Shown piece after piece: positions 1 to 13,499 of a stretch of 64,000 nucleotides of DNA (the stretch's first letter is position 1; every line of letters begins with the position of its first letter). This DNA is from Serilophus lunatus. Its lineage: Eukaryota; Chordata; Aves; Passeriformes; Eurylaimidae. The notes beneath the pieces were generated by a model. It had not been told where the DNA came from. It worked only from the letters and a program-made list of their open reading frames with translations, and searched no databases. The stretch lies in the NCBI GenBank assembly GCA_013399895.1, contig VXBA01000127.1:751148-815147 (forward strand), given 5' to 3'. Made by a program: the position numbers and the translations under genes.

Positions 1-2833
1 TTTTTTTACAGTTGGGTAAGCACAGTGATGCATTTGACAAAAAGTGAACTTTAGCCACTTGCCAATATGAACAATGAGTTTGTTAATGGGGTCAGATCTG
101 CCTGCAGTGAAACAATGGAAGCTCAACAATGCTGTCCAAACAGAACCAAGATAATGAACCAGTTTTGTAGTTCATGGGAAGAAACCAGTGAATCAGACAA
201 CTGAAACAGTATGTGAAAGAGAAACTGGATTGCAGGGTTCTTTCAGTGGGGCTGAGAATCATGCTCCCTTTTACATTCTCCTTGTCTTGCTAAATTTGAG
301 GGTTTTTTTCTACACAGTGGAACACCTTCAGTGGTAGAAATGAGAAACTTTCACTATAAAACACTCAAATCAAAGTAATCTGTACTACTTTGGCTGAAGC
401 CTGAGGGATAAGATTACAGAATTCCTCTATTCAAGACATATGGAGGTCCTCTATTGAAAAGAAGGGTAGATGTGAGCCTGTTATTTCATGTGCTAAATGA
501 ATGCAGATTGTTTGAAAACTAATGCTGTAGACTAACTTTTGATTATACTTCTATCCTAACTTTTTTCTACTGTTCTATTGGACTAAAAAGATGCCTTTCA
601 TTCAATCTGCTACCTTTTGTTACTGCCCTTGATGTCTTTTCAAGCAGTTAAATTCACATATGTACATGTTTGTGTATTGCAGTCTAAGACTAGCTTTTCT
701 GGATACCAGCTTTATACATGATGCTTTTTGCAGAGCTTATTCCTGTTGCATGTCCCGCCATGTAGTCTGTGATAGCCTTGAAGCCAGTGAAGTCTACAAG
801 TATAGTCTGTGAAACAGACTACAGCCCAGAAGTCCATGGTAAATGAACCATAAAAAAAAAAAAGTGGAAACTTGAGGTTACCAAGTCTTTACTCAATCTG
901 TAACAAATTCCTTGTGTTTTTACACATTGGACCAAGTTAATTTTTCAGATAAGTTAGATGGTCCAAGAAAATTTCTTTTCAGAATTAACAAAAGCAATTG
1001 TTGACTTTTGTAAATATTCATTAACATCAGGAGCATTTTAGGCTTTTTTTCTTTTCGGTATAGGTATTTGAAACACCCAAGTGCCAAAGCAATATAACCA
1101 ACATTTTAGGTCCCATGAAGTTTTGAATCAATTTCCTGGCTTTGAGGTTCTGACTTCATATATGTATAATTGTACATATGTATGTGTGTGTTTGTTCATT
1201 CAGACTGGAGTCAGTATATTTCATTAATAGCTGGGAAAAATTCATATTAACTTACTCCATTATTGTAGCAAAGGTGTGAATGTCATAGGAACGCACACAA
1301 TGGCGGAAGAGGAGAGTGGAGGTGATGGAAGAATTGGACTAAGGAAATTTGAAAGCCAAGAGAAATGTTGGAGATAAAGAAGAAAGAGACAAGGATGTTC
1401 ATGGTAATTTTGCACACTTTCATTTAGTTCAAAAAGCTGAGTACTGACGTTAAACATTTTTTTTATACTACAGTCATACTTTGGGACTTTTTCAGTTCTT
1501 GTATTTATTTATCTTAATGTTTTTTTAAAAAATAAAACTTTTAATATTTTTAGGAAAATAACTCAGAAAAAATCCATCCAAGGATTTCTTTATGTAAAGT
1601 TATTTTACTATTTAATTGTCTCCATGCCTGTGAATTAAATAGGCCAAGATTTTTTCCAGAGGGGATTTTTATTGTGAATCTGACTGCCCAATCTATTTTA
1701 AATTGGCAGTTTATAACTGACACTTCATTAAATTGCAACTTCTGCATGCTGCTAGAGTTTCAAGTTGGTTAGTTGGGACCTGATCCTGTAACCTTGCTTA
1801 TACAAGTAATACTACAAAGGTATCCTTGCATATGTGAGGTCTCCAGGTCTCCAGAATAATATATTTTGATTAGTTCAATAATTATCTGTAAATGTTGCTG
1901 CTCTTTTATGTGTGACTCTTCTTTTGGATTTAACTGTGTAATTCTGCACATGTATTACTCCTTCATTAACAATCACAGTAAATTGTGCAGCTGGAGTGGG
2001 ATAATTGCATCTGTGGGGCATAGCAACATGTAAAATAGATATGCTAATTCCCTGAGGCTGTGATTAGTCTATAGCAACCATTCTCCCTTGAGTCTTCCTT
2101 TGGAATTAGTGTGAGTCTTTACTGTAGGGAAGATTCAGCATAATGAAAAATTTATACTTGCAGTTCAAAAACTTTTTTAAAAGTTAGGTGACAAGTGGGG
2201 GCTGGAGGGATGGCAAAATAATTTAACTCCTTATGTACCAAAAAGTACAACCAAGGAAAAATTTTTCTAATGAAACATCTACTGACTTCTGCTAAGGATG
2301 CTGTCTGCCTATGAATGCGCCTATCTAGCCTTAAGAGTCTTGCTACCAACCTGCTGCTCAAGTTTCTCCATCTGAAAATGTGACATTCTCACAGGCAATT
2401 GTAAAAGAACAATAGTCACTCCCATTTGGTGTCAGTTGAAATGCACAGAAGGAAGTCATAGCTACTCAGAGTAGTTTCTCTACTGAGTCTAGCCATATTT
2501 CTTATTACAATGGAATAGGCTGTGGCCCTCCTGGATACAGTTTTTATGCAGGACATATGCCACTGAACCAGATAGATTTAAAATTTATTTATGGCAATGT
2601 AGCTGACAGTCATGATGCACAAGGGTGGACAAATTCAAATAGGCTAACTGACAATATTGCATAGAAGGATAATATGAAGATACTACATGGGTTCACTTAT
2701 TCTTCTTGATTTCATAACTGAAAAGGAGATTAATCTGCAATTAGTTCAGGAGGACAGAAAGTATTAGCTGAGATGTTGCTATCACTACACCATCAAAGCA
2801 AAGAGTTGTTTGCTGGAATAAAGCAAAAATATT
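1..2833. other. Unique AT-rich non-coding sequence
   Basis: I see no gene in this stretch. The only open frames are 60-69 codons, which is normal for AT-rich DNA, and none has recognisable protein content. There is a run of 12 A at 852-863 and several T/A-rich stretches. A weak ancient repeat remnant near 1774 is listed separately. It could be intronic or intergenic. Confidence 0.65.
1774..1812. repeat. Possible remnant of an old sauropsid fold-back repeat
   Basis: The short text 'gggacctgatcctgtaacc' followed by 'acaagtaatactacaaagg' resembles one arm of an old repeat I associate with turtle, crocodile and bird genomes, whose ends read like 'gggcctgatcctgcaa'. Only one arm is visible and I cannot name the family. 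The match is short, so chance is possible. Confidence 0.25.
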
Positions 2834-3434
2834 ATAGAATATCCCGACTAGGAAGGGACCCACTAGTATCCTGACTCCAGACAAGGCAACCTGAAAGTTA
2901 AACCAGGTATCTAAGAGTGTTGTCCGAACACTTCTTGAACACTGGCAGGCTTGAAGCCATGACTTCTTTCCTGGGGAGTTTGTTTAAATGCTAGACCACC
3001 CTCTCAGTGAAAACATTTTCCCAGTATCCAGTCTGAACTTCCTCTAATGCTGTTTTAAGTCATGCCTTTGTATCCAATCACTAGACTCAAGAAAGAACAG
3101 TTCAACACTTCCCTCTCCACTCCCCTTCATAAGGAAGATGTAGACAGCAATGAGGTCACTCCTCAGTCTCCTCTTTTTTAAGATGGAAAAAAGCAATTAT
3201 CCTCAGCTGCTTCTAAAAAGTCACATCCTCTTGTCCTTTCACCATCTTCTTTGCCCTATATTGGACACATTCTAACATTTCCATGTCATTTTTATACTAT
3301 GGAGCCCCAAACTGCAACGCAGTACTTAAGGTAAGGCTACACTAATGCTGAGTATAGTGGGACAATCACTTCTTTTGACTACCTAGATATACTGTGCTTA
3401 ATGGATACAGTTGGCCCTTTTGGCTAATCAGGGC
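2834..3434 (-). mobile_element. CR1 LINE, 5'-truncated 3' fragment
   Basis: Read on the minus strand this is the 3' part of a CR1 non-LTR retrotransposon: the end of the reverse transcriptase ORF, the 3' UTR and the tail. On the plus strand the reversed signature runs in the usual order. It starts with 'atagaat...aggaagggacc', then 'cacttcttgaacactggcag', then a stretch like 'gtagacagcaatgaggtcac', then 'cagttggcccttttggct' at the far end. It is heavily diverged, with many substitutions and indels and no long open frame, so it is an old copy. CR1 copies are nearly always 5'-truncated, as here. No target-site duplication is evident. Confidence 0.88.
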
Positions 3435-5575
3435 AAATTATAAACTCAAATAGAGCTTTCCATCAACCAAACCCACAATCACAATAGTAATAATCTGTCC
3501 ACTGTCTTCCATGGTAGCTGTCACCCAGCATTAAAAAGCATATAGCAAGAAATTAAAACTGAAGCATGAAGTTAAAACTGACAGCAGAGCTTGTCTCCCA
3601 AGACCATTCAGCAATGCATTAGTAGTGACATAATGTAATAATCATTGAGAATCTGGGGCTTTATTCAGGTTTGTTGATGATATTGATGACTGAGAGGATT
3701 GGCTTAGAGGATGTCTCCACTTACATCAAATTATCAACTATGTATGCTCTGTTTATGGCATCTGCAAAAATGTATAACCTAGTCATATACAACTGCTCAG
3801 TTCCCTATTTTGCAGCAGTGGAAAGAGTGAAAAACACTGAAAACCAAGAATAAGCAAGGTTGTGAGGTTTGCCCTTGTAGTTTTAGTAAACAGAGGTCTG
3901 CAGTATGATACTTTCTTTATGACTTCCTGAGTGTGCTGGGATACTTGCCAAAGCTCATTTTTTTGAGAGATATGAGAGCCTTTTAATTAAATGTTCAGGT
4001 GCCAAAAGGTTAGGGCAGAAATGTTCTTTCTTTCCAGTTTTTAGCAAAGAAGACAGAGAAGAATCCTATCAATATTACAGAAAGAGTGAACACTTCATGA
4101 AGCCAGGGAGGAAATTTCACCTAGCAAAAGAAATAATTCCTGAGAGGATAGGAAGCATTTGACTCTTTGAAAAGGTTGTTCATTGTTAGGGAAATTTTTA
4201 TTTATCGAATACTTGAAACCATGCACATAGCAGCCCTTTGCTTCAGGACTTATGGAAATCATGTGTAAGTCAAGAAAAATATTAGTTTGTTTAATCTTTT
4301 TTCATCTCCATAAATAAGTGTCAGATTTGTTGAAAATTATTGATTTTTTTACAGTCTGTTGAAGGATTCATCCTCACTTTTCTCTGTCTCAGGAAGAATG
4401 TTTCACCAAAAAAGTCATATGTGTTCATATCCAGGGGACAAGACAAACAAAGATGCGCAGTTTATACTTGATAATGTATTCAGGTAAACTGTTTGAAACT
4501 GTTTGAAAATTCTTCAGCTGCAGCAGTTGTTGACAACCTTCACCACAATAATAATTTGATGGTTTTTTTGTTTATTTTCTTTGGAACTACTTACATATAA
4601 ACATCTCTAAAAAATAAAGCTTGAAATGTGGTTTGCCTTTTGGCTTCCGTGCTGACTACTATGAAATCTAACCTTTTGAACTCATGCTTCATTACTTTGG
4701 AGGTGCATGAAGACAATTTTCTGCAAGTTTAGGTGGGCAATAGTTAATTCCAGAATCTCTCTTTTTCTCATAAACTTCTAAAAGCATGCACAGATTTCCA
4801 GTGCTGCACAAAAGATTCAGGTCCGCTGGAGCTGTTTGTCTTAGACACTGTTTTGAGAGGTGAGAACTATTGACATGATATTTAATTGTGTTTCCTCTTA
4901 TGTGGATGGCTTCAGTCTCAACATGTGTTCACTGGAATCTCAAAAAATACCATATTCTTTACTTCCAAAATATCTATTGTTCCATTGTTCTTGAGGAACT
5001 TCATTTTGTTAGATCTGTGGGGCTTTTTATTCCTGGTTTCCTGATGATATTATATAGCAATCTCATGTTTGCTTCATATGAAATTACTTTACAAACTTGA
5101 TCTTTTGATTTTTTTACACATCATTCCACAAAAGCACAGTGTAGGTTTTTACTTAGCATAAACATCAATATTACATGTTTATCTTACTAACTCGAGCAGT
5201 TGCAGATGAGAAAATAGAGAAGGAGAGGAACATTACAATAACAACTGCACAGATGGCTCAACATTGCGTGGTACCCAACATTACACTTTTTCACATAGCT
5301 TTCTCCTCTACTGGTTACTTGCTATGGGAATGAATGGCAATTAACTATGGATAAAAATTTTCCCTTTTCAATGAAAAAAAAACCCAACCCCAAATCAATT
5401 TTGTCTGTCTACACCACCACAGGGCTGCTAAAAAATATACCAAAATGTATTCATTTCTTCTTGAGGCAGGACTACAGAGATGACTCTACTAGGTGTTTTG
5501 AAAGTAAATTCCTAAAATGGTAAATTGTTCCTTTCCAAATCTAAGATAGTTCAGTGCCAGAGTTTTCCAGGACAT
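3435..5575. other. Unique AT-rich non-coding sequence
   Basis: This is a spacer between two CR1 copies. The longest open frames (60-70 codons, such as 3671-3853 and 4888-5100 on the plus strand) show no recognisable domain. I see no repeat family or RNA gene. Confidence 0.6.
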
Positions 5576-7011
5576 TTCACAGAATATGCTGTGTTGGAAG
5601 TAACCCACAAGGAACGTTGAGTTCAATCCCTGGCATCGCACAGATTCATCCCCTAGAGTCACACCATGTGCCCGAGGGTATTGTCCAAAGACTTCTTGAA
5701 CTCTGTCAGGCTTGGTGCTGTGACCACTTCCTTGGGGAGACTATTCCAGTGCCCAACAACCCTCTGGGTGAAGAACCCTTTTCTAGTATTCAACCTAAAC
5801 CTCCTTGACACAAAATGAGACCATTCTCTCAGGTCTTGTCACTGGTCACCACAGAGAACAGATTAATGCCTGGCTCTACTCTTCTCAAAAGGAAGCTGTG
5901 GACAGCAATGAGGTTTCCCCTCAGTCTCCTGTTCTCCAGGCTGAACAACCAAGTGACCTCAGCTGCTCCTCATACAGCTTCCCCTCAAGGCCCTTCACTG
6001 TCTTCATTGTCCTCCTTAGGATGTTTTCTAATAGCTTAATATCTTTCTTATATTGTGGTGCCCATAACTGCCGTAATATTCAAGGTGAGGCCACACCAGT
6101 GCAGAGCAGGGTGAGACAATCCCTTCCCTCGACTGGCTGGTGATGCTTTGCCTGATGCCCCTCCTGGCTGCTAGGGCACTTCTGACTCAAATTCAACTTG
6201 CCATTCACCTGGACTCCCAGGTCCCTTTCCACAGCACTGCTTTCTAGCATCTCATTCCCCAGTCCGTAAGTACATCTGAGTACAGATGAGGCGCAGAATT
6301 CATCATTTTCCCTTGCTGAACTTCATATTCTTGGTGAATGCCCAGTCTTCTAAATTGTCAAGGCCTGCCTGCCTTCGGGTTGTCAACAGCTTCTCCCACT
6401 TTTGTATCATCTGCCAACTTGCTTAATATCCCTTCCAGTCCTGTGTCCAAGGCATTTATGAAGACGTTGAAGAGCACATGGCCTAAGATGTAACCCTGCA
6501 GAACCCCACTAGTGACAGGTCGCAGTCTGATGTTACCCCATTCACTATTACCCTCTGTGCTTGACCTGTGAGCCAACTGATCACACACCGCATGGTGTGT
6601 TCATCCAGCTGTGTGCTGGACATTTTGTCCAGAAGGATCTTGTGAGATTCAGTATCAAAAGCTTTACTGAAATCCAAAAAGATTACATCAACTCTCTTCC
6701 TTTGATCAGCTAGGTAGGTTACCTTGTCATGAAAGGAAATGGGATTTGATAAACAGGACTCATGAAGCTGTGCTGGCTGTGACAGCATCGTCTTTCAGCT
6801 GTTTTTTTAGTACTTCCGAGAGTGATCTTCCCTATAACTTTACCAGGCACTGAAGTAAGACTGACAGGCCTGTAGTTTCTGTAGTCCTCCTTTTTGCCCT
6901 TCTTGAAAACCAGGACAACGTTCACCAGCTTCCAGTCAGCTGAGACCTCTCCAGATTCCCAAGATCACTCAAAAACCAAGAGAAGTTTTGTGGCTACATC
7001 AGGTAGCTCTC
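5576..7011 (-). mobile_element. CR1 LINE, long degraded copy including reverse transcriptase
   Basis: This 1.4-kb CR1 lies on the minus strand. Its low-coordinate end is the CR1 3' end ('cacagaatatgctgtgttgg'). The text then runs back through the 3' UTR and ORF2 C-terminus ('gtggacagcaatgaggtttc', 'ggatgttttctaatagc', 'gctgctagggcact') into the reverse transcriptase domain up to about 7011. A few hundred bases are missing relative to a full copy, and the frame is broken repeatedly, so it cannot be active. It is one of the longest CR1 copies here and the only one that reaches the palm and finger motifs. It is an older copy than the one at 38.4 kb. Confidence 0.92.
6358..6925 (-). pseudogene. 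CR1 ORF2 reverse transcriptase remnant (frameshifted)
   Basis: Three minus-strand open segments in shifting frames cover consecutive parts of a CR1 reverse transcriptase. Segment 6719-6925 carries VFKKGKKEDYRNYRPVSLTS, the conserved finger region. Segment 6483-6788 carries VDVIFLDFSKAFD, which is motif A with its catalytic Asp. Segment 6358-6588 carries SGVLQGYILG, a decayed motif B, then KLADDTK, which matches motif C (F/YADD) with both Asp residues kept. A live element would hold all of these in one frame within an ORF2 protein of roughly 900-1000 residues that also has an N-terminal endonuclease. Here the endonuclease is absent and the frame changes at least twice. It is a dead fossil; the family assignment is firm. 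Confidence 0.9.
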
Positions 7012-10000
7012 ATTTTTTACAGTGTTTATTCCTCTCAAGGTTGTCTTTTCTTTTTCATGTCTTCTGCCAAATTGGTTCACCACAGATACTGATTAGCCTT
7101 ATCTATGAATGCTCAATATGGACGAGAGTGAAAAAAATCTGTCCTGCTGGAAACAACAGGTTATTCAGAATGACAAAACAATAAAAATCAGGTGGTTAAA
7201 CTAAGCAGACACTAATGACTGTCATGAGCATTGAAAATTGAACATTCTGGGATTAATTATTTGACTCAGCCTCATGCACAATACTGAGGTACTTGTGTAA
7301 AATGAGATACTGTATTAGCAGTTCAAAGTTTAAGCATTGTGTATAATGCCTATGTTAGCTGAACAACCTTTTCACAAATGAGTGTTTATTTGGAAAGTGA
7401 AAAGCTTGTTAAAAACCTCAGAAAAAAATAATGCAAACCTTTTGTTATGCACTTTATAGTCATGACGGTTAACAAATCAATTAACGTGTTAATATGTTAG
7501 TAATTCCTATCTAAATAGGTCTGGCTCAATAATTGTTGCAAGACATCATTCATTTGTATTGTTCCAGAGAACATACACTGTCTGAACTGTGTTCATTAAT
7601 TCCTTTCCATTTCACACATAAATATGGTACTTGACATGCTGTCCTTGGTGATGTATAATAGCAATTTGCTTCTGACCTCTAGGTCACTTTCCTTCTGTGT
7701 GTGCTACAAGCTGAGATTTTGGGAAGCCTGTCTGGATGCTTATAGTCTAACTGGTGCTCTATAATAACTCCTGTTGTTACGTGATAAACAGTTAATTACT
7801 TCTGAGACATCTTGTATTCTAAAGATGATACAGACCTTTGCTGTGCCTCATGTGTGCCCAACTTTATTTCATGGATGGGAAGGAGGTGTTTGCCTATCCA
7901 TATATACCAAAGCACTTTATATGCAGTTCAGGCTACTGTTTGCAGATTTAAAAAAATTTCATTACTGCTTGTGTCTTTCTTCCAGGGCCCACATTTCATA
8001 AGTGAGTAGGCTCACACTAAGCACCTGGCTGAGAGAGACTGGCTGGAAGACAACTGAAAACCCTCCACTGGGAAGAAATATTTCTTTACCATAAAATGGA
8101 GTCTACTATAACAATTGTAATTAAAAATAAGACTATGGCTGCATTTAACTCTCATAATCACAATTCACAAACTACTGCAAAACCCTTGCATGAATTTGTA
8201 AGCTAGAGAGTTTTAAGCATTATAGAGAGGAAAACTAAAGTCTATCCTGGGGCCTGGAGTGGTACCTGACAGCCCTGTCACAGTGGTACAAGGAAAGAAG
8301 AAGATAGATATGCTTGTTCCCTTCCCAAAGGCTGGTCTGCATACTGGTTGTAATTTCTATCTATCCAGAAGAAAAAAGAAACAAGTAAGGCAAATATCTG
8401 GTGGGAAAACTCAAAAAGCTAGAAACAGTGGGTGATATAATTTACTATTTGATCCTACCAATATAAAAAATACTAAGAAGCAGGAGAAGATTATTTCTTC
8501 TGAAAGTCATGTACATTGGTGTGTAAGTCTTATCTGTTTTGTGATGCATCTGAAATTATAGACAGTATTTCCAACAGCTGTCAAAGAAAAAAAAAGCTGG
8601 ATGAGAAGGCTTCAGAAACAGTCTCCAAAAGCCTCCCACAAAAGAAAAAGTTAGATTTTTTTTGTTTTATTTCTCTATGAATCTGTTAACCAACTCTGTA
8701 CTTGCCTTCAGTTTTGCAGTGACTTCTTGCCATCCACCAGTCATCACATGTCTGAATGACCCTTCCTTAACCCTTCTTATAGTTTTCCAGAAGCATTTGG
8801 GGCCAACATTCATGGTTTGTCTAAATCTCAGAAGAGAAAATCTTCTGAGAAAAACTTCTGAGAAAAGCTTCCTAAGGATCATCCTCAAATTGCGCTGCTC
8901 GGGACCCAGAGAAAGAGTACTTCAAACTATTAAGAAGCATAAGTTCGGCCAACATGCATCCAAGAACCATCTCTACAGGTTTTATGATTTTCTTTACAGT
9001 TCTACTAATTCAAATTTGTGAGATTTGAGAAGTTTTAAGCTGTGAAACCCCTTTTGCCATGTGCATTTCAAAACTTCTTTATTTTCAGGTGTTTTCTAAG
9101 CTAGCTGATCATTTAAAATTTTTGCAGTGAAGCTGAAAGCCTTCTGTAGTGGGACTGTGATGGGGACATTTTTTCTGTGATTTTTTCTAGCTATATTTTT
9201 AATTATGGTGATTATCACAATTCCAATATACAAATATACAGATATTTCAGTGGCGAGGAATTGGAATTATAATGCCAGACCCATATATCTTCAATTTGTG
9301 AACATGAAGTCTTTCTTGATTGTGTTAAACTAGCAGTCTAGAACACATTAAATTATGATAGTGTGATTTCTCCTGTATTTCTCCAAACCAAAATAAAATC
9401 AAGCTTGCCATAGGAAGCTGCATGATGCTGCTTTCTCTTCAGTGTCTACAATTGGAACAGTGTGAGTGGAGAATTCTGTTTCTGAGGGTAAAGAGCTGAC
9501 AACTGACCCAAAGAAGAAATGAGAGGTCTGGCAAATTAGCAAAATTTGAGGATTAATTGTTCTACAAAAAGATATGGGTTTTGGAAAAATTGTTTTAAGA
9601 GAGAGAAAAATTCCCATGCTGTAGCTCTGAACTGTGCTGCAGCAGAAGAACAGAAGAGTATAAGTAATTTGTTGTGTATAACTCATATACAATGTGAATC
9701 TGTATTACATCCTAAAATAGGAGCAGACACCATGATTGAAACAAACTACTGTTAGACAAGAATCAGTAATATTTATATGTGAAAAAGAAGGAACTGTGTT
9801 TGTTTTCCAGCATTACATACCACTCTGAATCAAGTCCACTTTTTCATTTTGTCCCAAGCTGGTTTCCATAAACTGAAATGTTCATTCTCAATTTATGATA
9901 AGAAGAATTAAAAAATTTGGTTTGTTTTTTATGTTCTCAAGTGCTATGAACCAAATTCTGCTATGAGTTTCCTAAGTAAGGAAGAAGGTGTTTCTTTAGA

Positions 10001-11715
10001 AAAGTGATTACTACAGTAGTAACATGGAAGATGTCTTTACAGGGAATGTGATGACTATTTAGAAGGACTGTTATAGTAGAAAATGGGAAGTAGCATAACA
10101 AGCTATTTCCCCCATTCTTGATGTTAAGCTCCCTAGGTGAAGGAAATCAATTATTCTTAATTTAAGCATTACTATTATGCCAGACAATGAGAATGGTTTT
10201 TCAGTATGGTAAAGGATAGCTTTTGAAAGGAGAGAAATTATTTTGTTGTCTATATATTTCCTGGCAACTCTTCTTAAGGAAGCTTGTGTGTTTCTGAGAT
10301 GTCACTTGACCTGGTCTCAAAACTCAAGTAATCTTCCCAGGTCTTGCTCAACAAGGAGGGACACTGAAAATTCTCAGACTGCTGGGCTATTTTTTATTGT
10401 AGAAACAAAACTAAACAAGGCAAAAGAATGGCCAAACAAAAAAAATGAACCTCCAAAATCCAAACCACGTTCAAATTAAGATACTGTGAAGTACTAGTAC
10501 TTGCCTATGGAGATATTCAAGTCCTTCACAGTCTTCAAATGGAGGTTGGTTGCTGTGTTTTCTCCCTCCCAGTTTTGAGAGGGTCCTCCATTTGAGCATC
10601 TTTTCAAGATATGGTGCAGTAGAGCTATTTGGGAACTCTCAGAGCACTTTTTATTTAACCTTTCTACCAGAGTCCTGAGGTGAGTGGGATGAAGGATGCT
10701 GTCCTTATTTACAGACAATTAAAACCAAGATGCTTGCACGGTGTTTCTTTGCAAGTTTCTTGCAGATGTTTTTCCTGAATTCCTGGCTGTCGTTTCAAGT
10801 ATTTTGCAAGCCTACAAAACAAGACGACACAAGCAAGCATTCCAGGATGAATATTGATGGACAATTATAATTTTTTTGTATTGTTTACTGCCAGTTGATA
10901 ATTGAAACTTAGGAGAATGAATGTTAAAAGACCTCAGTGGGCCTTGCGTACCTCCATTTTATCATTCCTCTTTCTCACCAGTTCCAGGGTGGCAGCCTGC
11001 TGGCCCCAGATGGTCTGCTGTGCCACTCAAATCTGGTTCTTCTTAAGGGAGGTATTCTCAATGAGCTGAGCACCTGGGAAATCAGAGGGGAATACACAAA
11101 TAATATCTTCACTTCATCCATTAATATGGGAGATATCAGAGCCTGAAAGTGTGAGACTGCAGTCTTAGGAAAGCTAGCAAGCATTCCTGTTCTTCAGTGC
11201 CATGGCACAAATGGCCAATTCACTTACTTTCATAACATTGTGACTCTACTCCTGTAGATTCAGCAGCAGTGAGACCATGCTAGTGTGGGTTTCCTCTTCA
11301 GTTAGGAATTTATCTTTCCCATTAACAGTCCTGAGCAGATATCTAAATATTTTGAATGCAGTGCAGCATTTTTTGTGCCACTCCTGGAAATACACTCCTG
11401 GGAAGAGCTTCATCAATTTTACAGAGTATTCACAGCACAGGCAAATAACTGACAGAAGGAGAACAATTTTCTATTTGCCAAAATGTTGACTTTAATAAGT
11501 ATTTCCACTGATGATGAGGCTTTGAAAAGGCATGGTCTTGTGAGGACTGGAGCCAGAGTGAGGAACTAGATTCTATTTCAATCATGTGTAGAATGCAAAC
11601 GACTTCAAATTTAAATCCAATCAAATAAAAATAGTATTAACTTATTATCTAAAGGGTTCTTCACTTGCATTCTTCTAAGGTTTCACTTCTTACACTATGG
11701 GGTATTTGTATCTCC
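7012..11715. other. Unique non-coding sequence
   Basis: No gene is recognised. The longest frame, 8662-9021 on the plus strand (119 codons), has no domain I know and is overlapped by a 73-codon frame on the other strand. Splice-like motifs occur but no exon structure can be supported. I see no clear repeat, although a CR1-like phrase near 10500 was considered and rejected. Confidence 0.55.
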
Positions 11716-11865
11716 CAGGGTGACCTTGGTTGGGCAGCTCATTAAACATCTGTGTCTCAGTTTTCCCATCACTGCAAATGAAGATAATAACATTTACCTA
11801 CTACACTGGGACTCAGTAAGACTTAATTAGATAACATTTCCAAAACATTTTGTAAATGCTGTAAG
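11716..11865 (+). repeat. Ancient MIR-type CORE-SINE fragment
   Basis: The order and spacing of short blocks match the 3' half of MIR-family SINEs. The blocks are 'gtgaccttggttgggcagct' (family: ACCTTGGGCAAGTCAC), 'tgtctcagttttcccatcac' (family: CTCAGTTTCCTCATC), 'aatgaagataataacattta' (family: ATGGGGATAATAATA, then TACCT) and 'cttaattagataac' (family: GATTAAATGAGATAA). MIR-like elements spread in early amniotes and are sparse and very diverged in birds. One surviving this recognisably may have been held by selection. No protein is encoded. Another CORE-SINE such as an AmnSINE relative cannot be excluded. Confidence 0.65.
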
Positions 11866-13499
11866 ACTACAGAATCACGGAATTGTTTGATCTTCAACTG
11901 CTGGATGTTGCCAAATTAAGGCATGGATGATATCTCTGGCATGAACAGTGTGATGAACAAAGATGTTCTGCTTCTGACTTGGATATCAATATGTGTTATT
12001 GCACTAGGCTCATCTGTAGGTGGTACCAGTTTGCATATGATGCCATATAGTTATGTAGCTTGTGATCCTATGTAGTAATGCCGTCTTTAGTGCATTATGG
12101 ATTACACACTTGATGCTATTCTTGTGCTGATTTGATGTTGTTATTCCATCAATTTCAGCAACACCTCATTTTTAGCCAAAAGTATAGAAGCTCCGCAATG
12201 TCCGTATATGGTTTGCATTGAGCCTTTAAGGATTTATTTTTTGTCTTTATGGGAGAAAGTCTTTTTTCACTTTCGCTCTTCCGGGTTACTGTGCATAGGT
12301 GTGTTTGTTACTTTTACTATAGTGGAAGGCAGTTGCCATTATTGGTGTATGTTGCTGGGGTGTCTGGCAGAAATGCAAATGCAAAAGCCAGGCTGAGAGC
12401 CTGAAATGACTGAATTAGTTGTTCTTTTGAAGCATGCTTCCATTTTTTCATAGAACCAGATTTTGCTTCTATTTTTATTACGCTTGGGCAGACACACACT
12501 CTCTTTGACCAGTTTCTTAAAACTTTAACAACACTTACTAAACCCATCAGTCTGCTTTGTGCTTTACATCAGCTGAGAAGTGTTGAAACTCTGGCAATCT
12601 TCACAAATTCCACACCATGTTTGTCCTTGCTTTTGCAGTCCATGACAATTCTGGCAGTGGCCCCAAAAGCCGTCTAAAGCACTTTTTCTCTTAGATTATT
12701 AAAACTATCAAAGATCTCTGAAAAGATAGCTTGGAGCTCTTTCTTCTGCAAAACCAGACTTGTTTAAATGGCTGAAATAGCTGCCATTTGCTTTAAAATG
12801 GATGAGGAAAAATATTATTAGAAAGTGCTAGTCCAATGGTGCGTGCACTCAGCCATCTGCTACAGGGACAGCAAGCTTTGCAGGCAAGAAATGAAGGATA
12901 TTTTCCAATTTAGATTTGTGGCTTGCCATTGTGCCAGTGCACAATGTTCAGATCCTATTGTAGCCTCTCTTACTGTGCCTTCTCTGAGCAAAGTGTGGGA
13001 TTTTTGTGTCACAAGAAACAACTTTCTGGTATATTCCCTGAATTAAGTGATGATCTTCAAGGATTCAAAGCTGTGAATAAAAACTCCCCACTTGTCTTCT
13101 GCAGGTGCAGGGCAGCATTTCCAATTCTGAGAAGACCATCTTAGTTAATGGGAGGATTTAGATCAACTAGGTGTTTCTTCAAGTAGCCCAGGATGTACTC
13201 ATCCTTTAATACTTTGCAAGTGGATTCAGTGCAGAATAGTCAAAACTAATGACTGTCAGACTGGTGGGAGAGGTGTACTAACATTTGCCAATCTTGACCT
13301 TCTCAATTGTCTCACAACTAACAAAATCATCACTTGTAAAAGTTCACTTTCCCCTTGTTATGAATACCATCCTTGCTCAGTGCCTAAGCCTTTGAAATGC
13401 TAATGGTCTTCTATTTGCAGCCCTGTAGTATGAGCTCTTCTGTTGTAGTTCCCACACTGGTTGTGCTGTTATTTTCCCCATCCTACATCTGCAAATCCT
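11866..13499. other. Unique non-coding sequence
   Basis: No gene is recognised; open frames reach only 62-76 codons. A small inverted repeat, 'cattgtgc' with 'gcacaatg' separated by 4 bases, lies at 12927-12946. That is short enough to be chance. Confidence 0.55.

Noticed and set aside
5554..6143. Plus-strand ORFs of 74-112 codons
   Set aside because: They are antisense readings of the CR1 3' end, not genes.
10497..10640. Possible CR1-like phrase 'tggagatattcaagtcct'
   Set aside because: Only one short phrase matches, and the neighbouring sequence does not follow CR1.
11868..11900. 'acagaatcacggaattgttt' resembling a CR1 tail
   Set aside because: The following bases do not continue into CR1 3' UTR sequence. 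Too short to call.
12373..12380. Octamer (POU) motifs here and at 20931 and 27889
   Set aside because: About two copies of any 8-mer are expected on both strands of 64 kb, so three are not informative.
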